From positions 2,696,001-2,760,000 of the forward strand of contig NZ_CP045422.1 of NCBI RefSeq assembly GCF_014926585.1: 64,000 nt of DNA, given 5' to 3'. The stretch comes from Devosia beringensis (GTDB lineage: Bacteria > Pseudomonadota > Alphaproteobacteria > Rhizobiales > Devosiaceae). Below, in pieces: positions 62,634-64,000 of the stretch. Every line of letters begins with the position of its first letter. Positions within the stretch are counted from its first letter, which is position 1. Under the pieces are notes generated by a model. That model had not been told where the DNA came from, ran no database searches, and saw only the letters and a program-made list of their open reading frames with translations. Both the position numbers and the translations under genes were made by a program.

Positions 62634-64000
62634 TCAGGCCACGCGCTGCTTGCGCGGGCCCTGGGTCCAGCCCGGCAGCATGCTGCCATGGGCTTCGATC
62701 AGGTCGTCGACGACGTTCCAGATCTGCTCGAGATCGAGTTCGGCGGCGGTGTGCGGGTCCATCATGGCGGCGTGATAGATGTGCTCGCGGTTTTCTTCCA
62801 TCATGGCGCGGACGGTCAGTTCCTGCACATTGATATTGGTGCGCATCAGCGCGGTCAGCTGTGGGGGCAGTTCGCCGATATAGGTGGGCTGGATGCCGTT
62901 GTCGTCGACGAGGCAGGGCACTTCGACGGCCGCATTGTTGGGCAGGCTGGTGATGACGCCGTTATTGCGCAGGTTGCCGTAGATCACCGAAGGCTCGCCG
63001 GTCCAGACCGAGTTGACGATGGAACTGGCGTATTCCTTGGACTGCTTGACCTCGATGCGGTCGGCCTTCTTGTAGTCCTCGGAGGTCTGCTTCCACTTGG
63101 CGATCTGCTCGACGCAGCGCTTGGGATATTCGTCGAGCGGAATGCCGAACTTTTCGATCAGGTCCTCGCGGCCCTCCTTGATGAAGTAGGGCGTGTATTC
63201 GGCGAAGTGCTCTGAACTTTCGGTGACGAAGTAGCCCAGGCGCTTGAGCATTTCGTAGCGCACCTTGTTGGGGCAGCGCGGATTCCATGTCGGTTTTGGG
63301 GCGCGGCCTTCGGCATAGGCGCGGTGCAGTTCGGGATAGAGATCCTTGTAGGAGCCGTCGGCCTGGCGATGCTCAAACTTGAGATAGAAGGCCATGTGGT
63401 TGATGCCGGCCGAGCGGTAGCGGATGTTCTCGTAGGGAATGTCCAGATCGTGGGCCAGCTCCATGGCCGTGCCCTGTACCGAGTGGCAGAGGCCGACCTG
63501 CTTGATGGTGGGGTATCTTTCCGAGATGGCCCAGGTGTTGATGGCCATCGGGTTGACATATTGCAGCATGATCGCCTCGGGGGCGACCTGCAGCATGTCC
63601 TCGCAGATGCTCCAGAGATGGGGCACGGTGCGCAGGCCGCGCATGATGCCGCCCACGCCCAGCGTATCGGCGATGGTCTGGCGCAGATTGTACTTTTTGG
63701 GAATGTCGAAATCGATCACCGTCGAGGGCTCGTAGCCGCCGATCTGGAAGCAGACGACGACGAAATTTGTGCCATCGAGTGCCTGGCGCTGATTGGAAAA
63801 TGTCTCGACCCTGGCCGAAACGCCCAGCGTGGCGATCAGCTTCTTGGCGATGATTTCGCTCTCTTCGAGCCGGGTGGGATTGATGTCCATCAGCCGGATC
63901 GTGGCACCTGCCAGCGCGGGGCGCTGCAGGATATCGCCGACGATATTCTTCATGAACACCGCCGAGCCGGCGCCGATGAAAGTGATTTTTGGATTTGCCA
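62634..64000 (-). CDS. GH4 alpha-glucosidase/alpha-galactosidase, start codon cut by window edge
   Basis: The visible part has about 455 residues. The last two bases (64000-63999 on the minus strand) read TG, followed by ANPKITFIGAGSAVFMKN, so the start is xTG with its first base just outside. The Rossmann motif GAGSAVF, FQIGGYEPS near 90, YVNPMAINTW near 150 and LCHSVQGT near 172 (metal cysteine) mark family 4 glycosidases. It is paralogous to the upstream melA and convergent with it. Substrate specificity cannot be set from sequence. Confidence 0.92.
   Translation of the reverse strand, partial: ANPKITFIGAGSAVFMKNIVGDILQRPALAGATIRLMDINPTRLEESEIIAKKLIATLGVSARVETFSNQRQALDGTNFVVVCFQIGGYEPSTVIDFDIPKKYNLRQTIADTLGVGGIMRGLRTVPHLWSICEDMLQVAPEAIMLQYVNPMAINTWAISERYPTIKQVGLCHSVQGTAMELAHDLDIPYENIRYRSAGINHMAFYLKFEHRQADGSYKDLYPELHRAYAEGRAPKPTWNPRCPNKVRYEMLKRLGYFVTESSEHFAEYTPYFIKEGREDLIEKFGIPLDEYPKRCVEQIAKWKQTSEDYKKADRIEVKQSKEYASSIVNSVWTGEPSVIYGNLRNNGVITSLPNNAAVEVPCLVDDNGIQPTYIGELPPQLTALMRTNINVQELTVRAMMEENREHIYHAAMMDPHTAAELDLEQIWNVVDDLIEAHGSMLPGWTQGPRKQRVA

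Noticed and set aside
61052..62689. Long minus-strand frame opposite melA
   Set aside because: It runs through the melA terminator and shows no motif.

Overview
The window looks like chromosomal DNA of an alphaproteobacterium of the Hyphomicrobiales, most likely Devosia or a close relative (Devosiaceae). It is uniformly GC-rich and densely packed with short operons and many 4-base ATGA overlaps. It carries separate petA-petB-petC genes and a SigF/NrsF-type ECF system, and the protein families are typical of that order. I placed it by gene content and style, not by a database search. I see no rRNA, tRNA, CRISPR array, insertion sequence, prophage or replication origin.

Region 1 (1-3.1 kb) is an oxidant-stress island. 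An NrsF-type anti-sigma factor (cut by the left edge) and its ECF sigma factor face away from a three-gene unit: a small secreted methionine-rich protein, a membrane cytochrome b and a Tat-exported molybdopterin oxidoreductase. Two divergent promoters here match GTAAC(C/G)-N16-CGAA exactly, the motif known for Caulobacter SigF. The set resembles the SigF/NrsF/MrpX/YedZ1/YedY1 reactive-chlorine defence of Azospira: a methionine-rich periplasmic protein absorbs oxidant and is then reduced. Region 2 (3.5-8.2 kb) has an RhlE-type RNA helicase, a ketopantoate-reductase-like enzyme and otsB-otsA for trehalose.

Region 3 (8.5-30.9 kb) is a large purine-catabolism cluster. It holds guanine deaminase, adenine deaminase, xanthine dehydrogenase XdhABC, urate hydroxylase PuuD, HIU hydrolase UraH, a PuuE-UraD fusion, ureidoglycine aminohydrolase AllE and ureidoglycolate lyase AllA. 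It also has a BMP-type nucleoside/purine ABC importer, and malate synthase G, which can use the glyoxylate. Allantoate amidohydrolase (AllC) and any local transcriptional regulator are missing. Glutathione transferase, nitroreductase, nucleoside deaminase and META-domain genes lie within or beside it.

Region 4 (31-40.7 kb) holds topoisomerase IB, a GGDEF-EAL signalling protein, a polyol dehydrogenase/SDR/DUF429-like operon and an MgtC-family protein. A hairpin-rich 300-base stretch follows, then a degenerate stand-alone receiver protein facing away from a membrane TPR regulator-like protein. Region 5 (40.7-43.6 kb) is a murL-murD2-SMR operon, the alternative route that places D-glutamate in peptidoglycan by epimerising it on the nucleotide precursor.

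Region 6 (43.7-60 kb) is mostly housekeeping: YciI, phosphoesterase, two NUDIX enzymes, glutathionyl-hydroquinone reductase, GNAT, CCA-adding enzyme, DUF1059, DUF2062, an AAA ATPase, hemF-trmL, the cytochrome bc1 operon petABC, apt, a GFA protein, a TerC-family protein and a MaoC pair. Region 7 (60-64 kb) has an AraC regulator facing away from a GH4 alpha-galactosidase, and a second GH4 gene whose start codon is cut by one base at the right edge.
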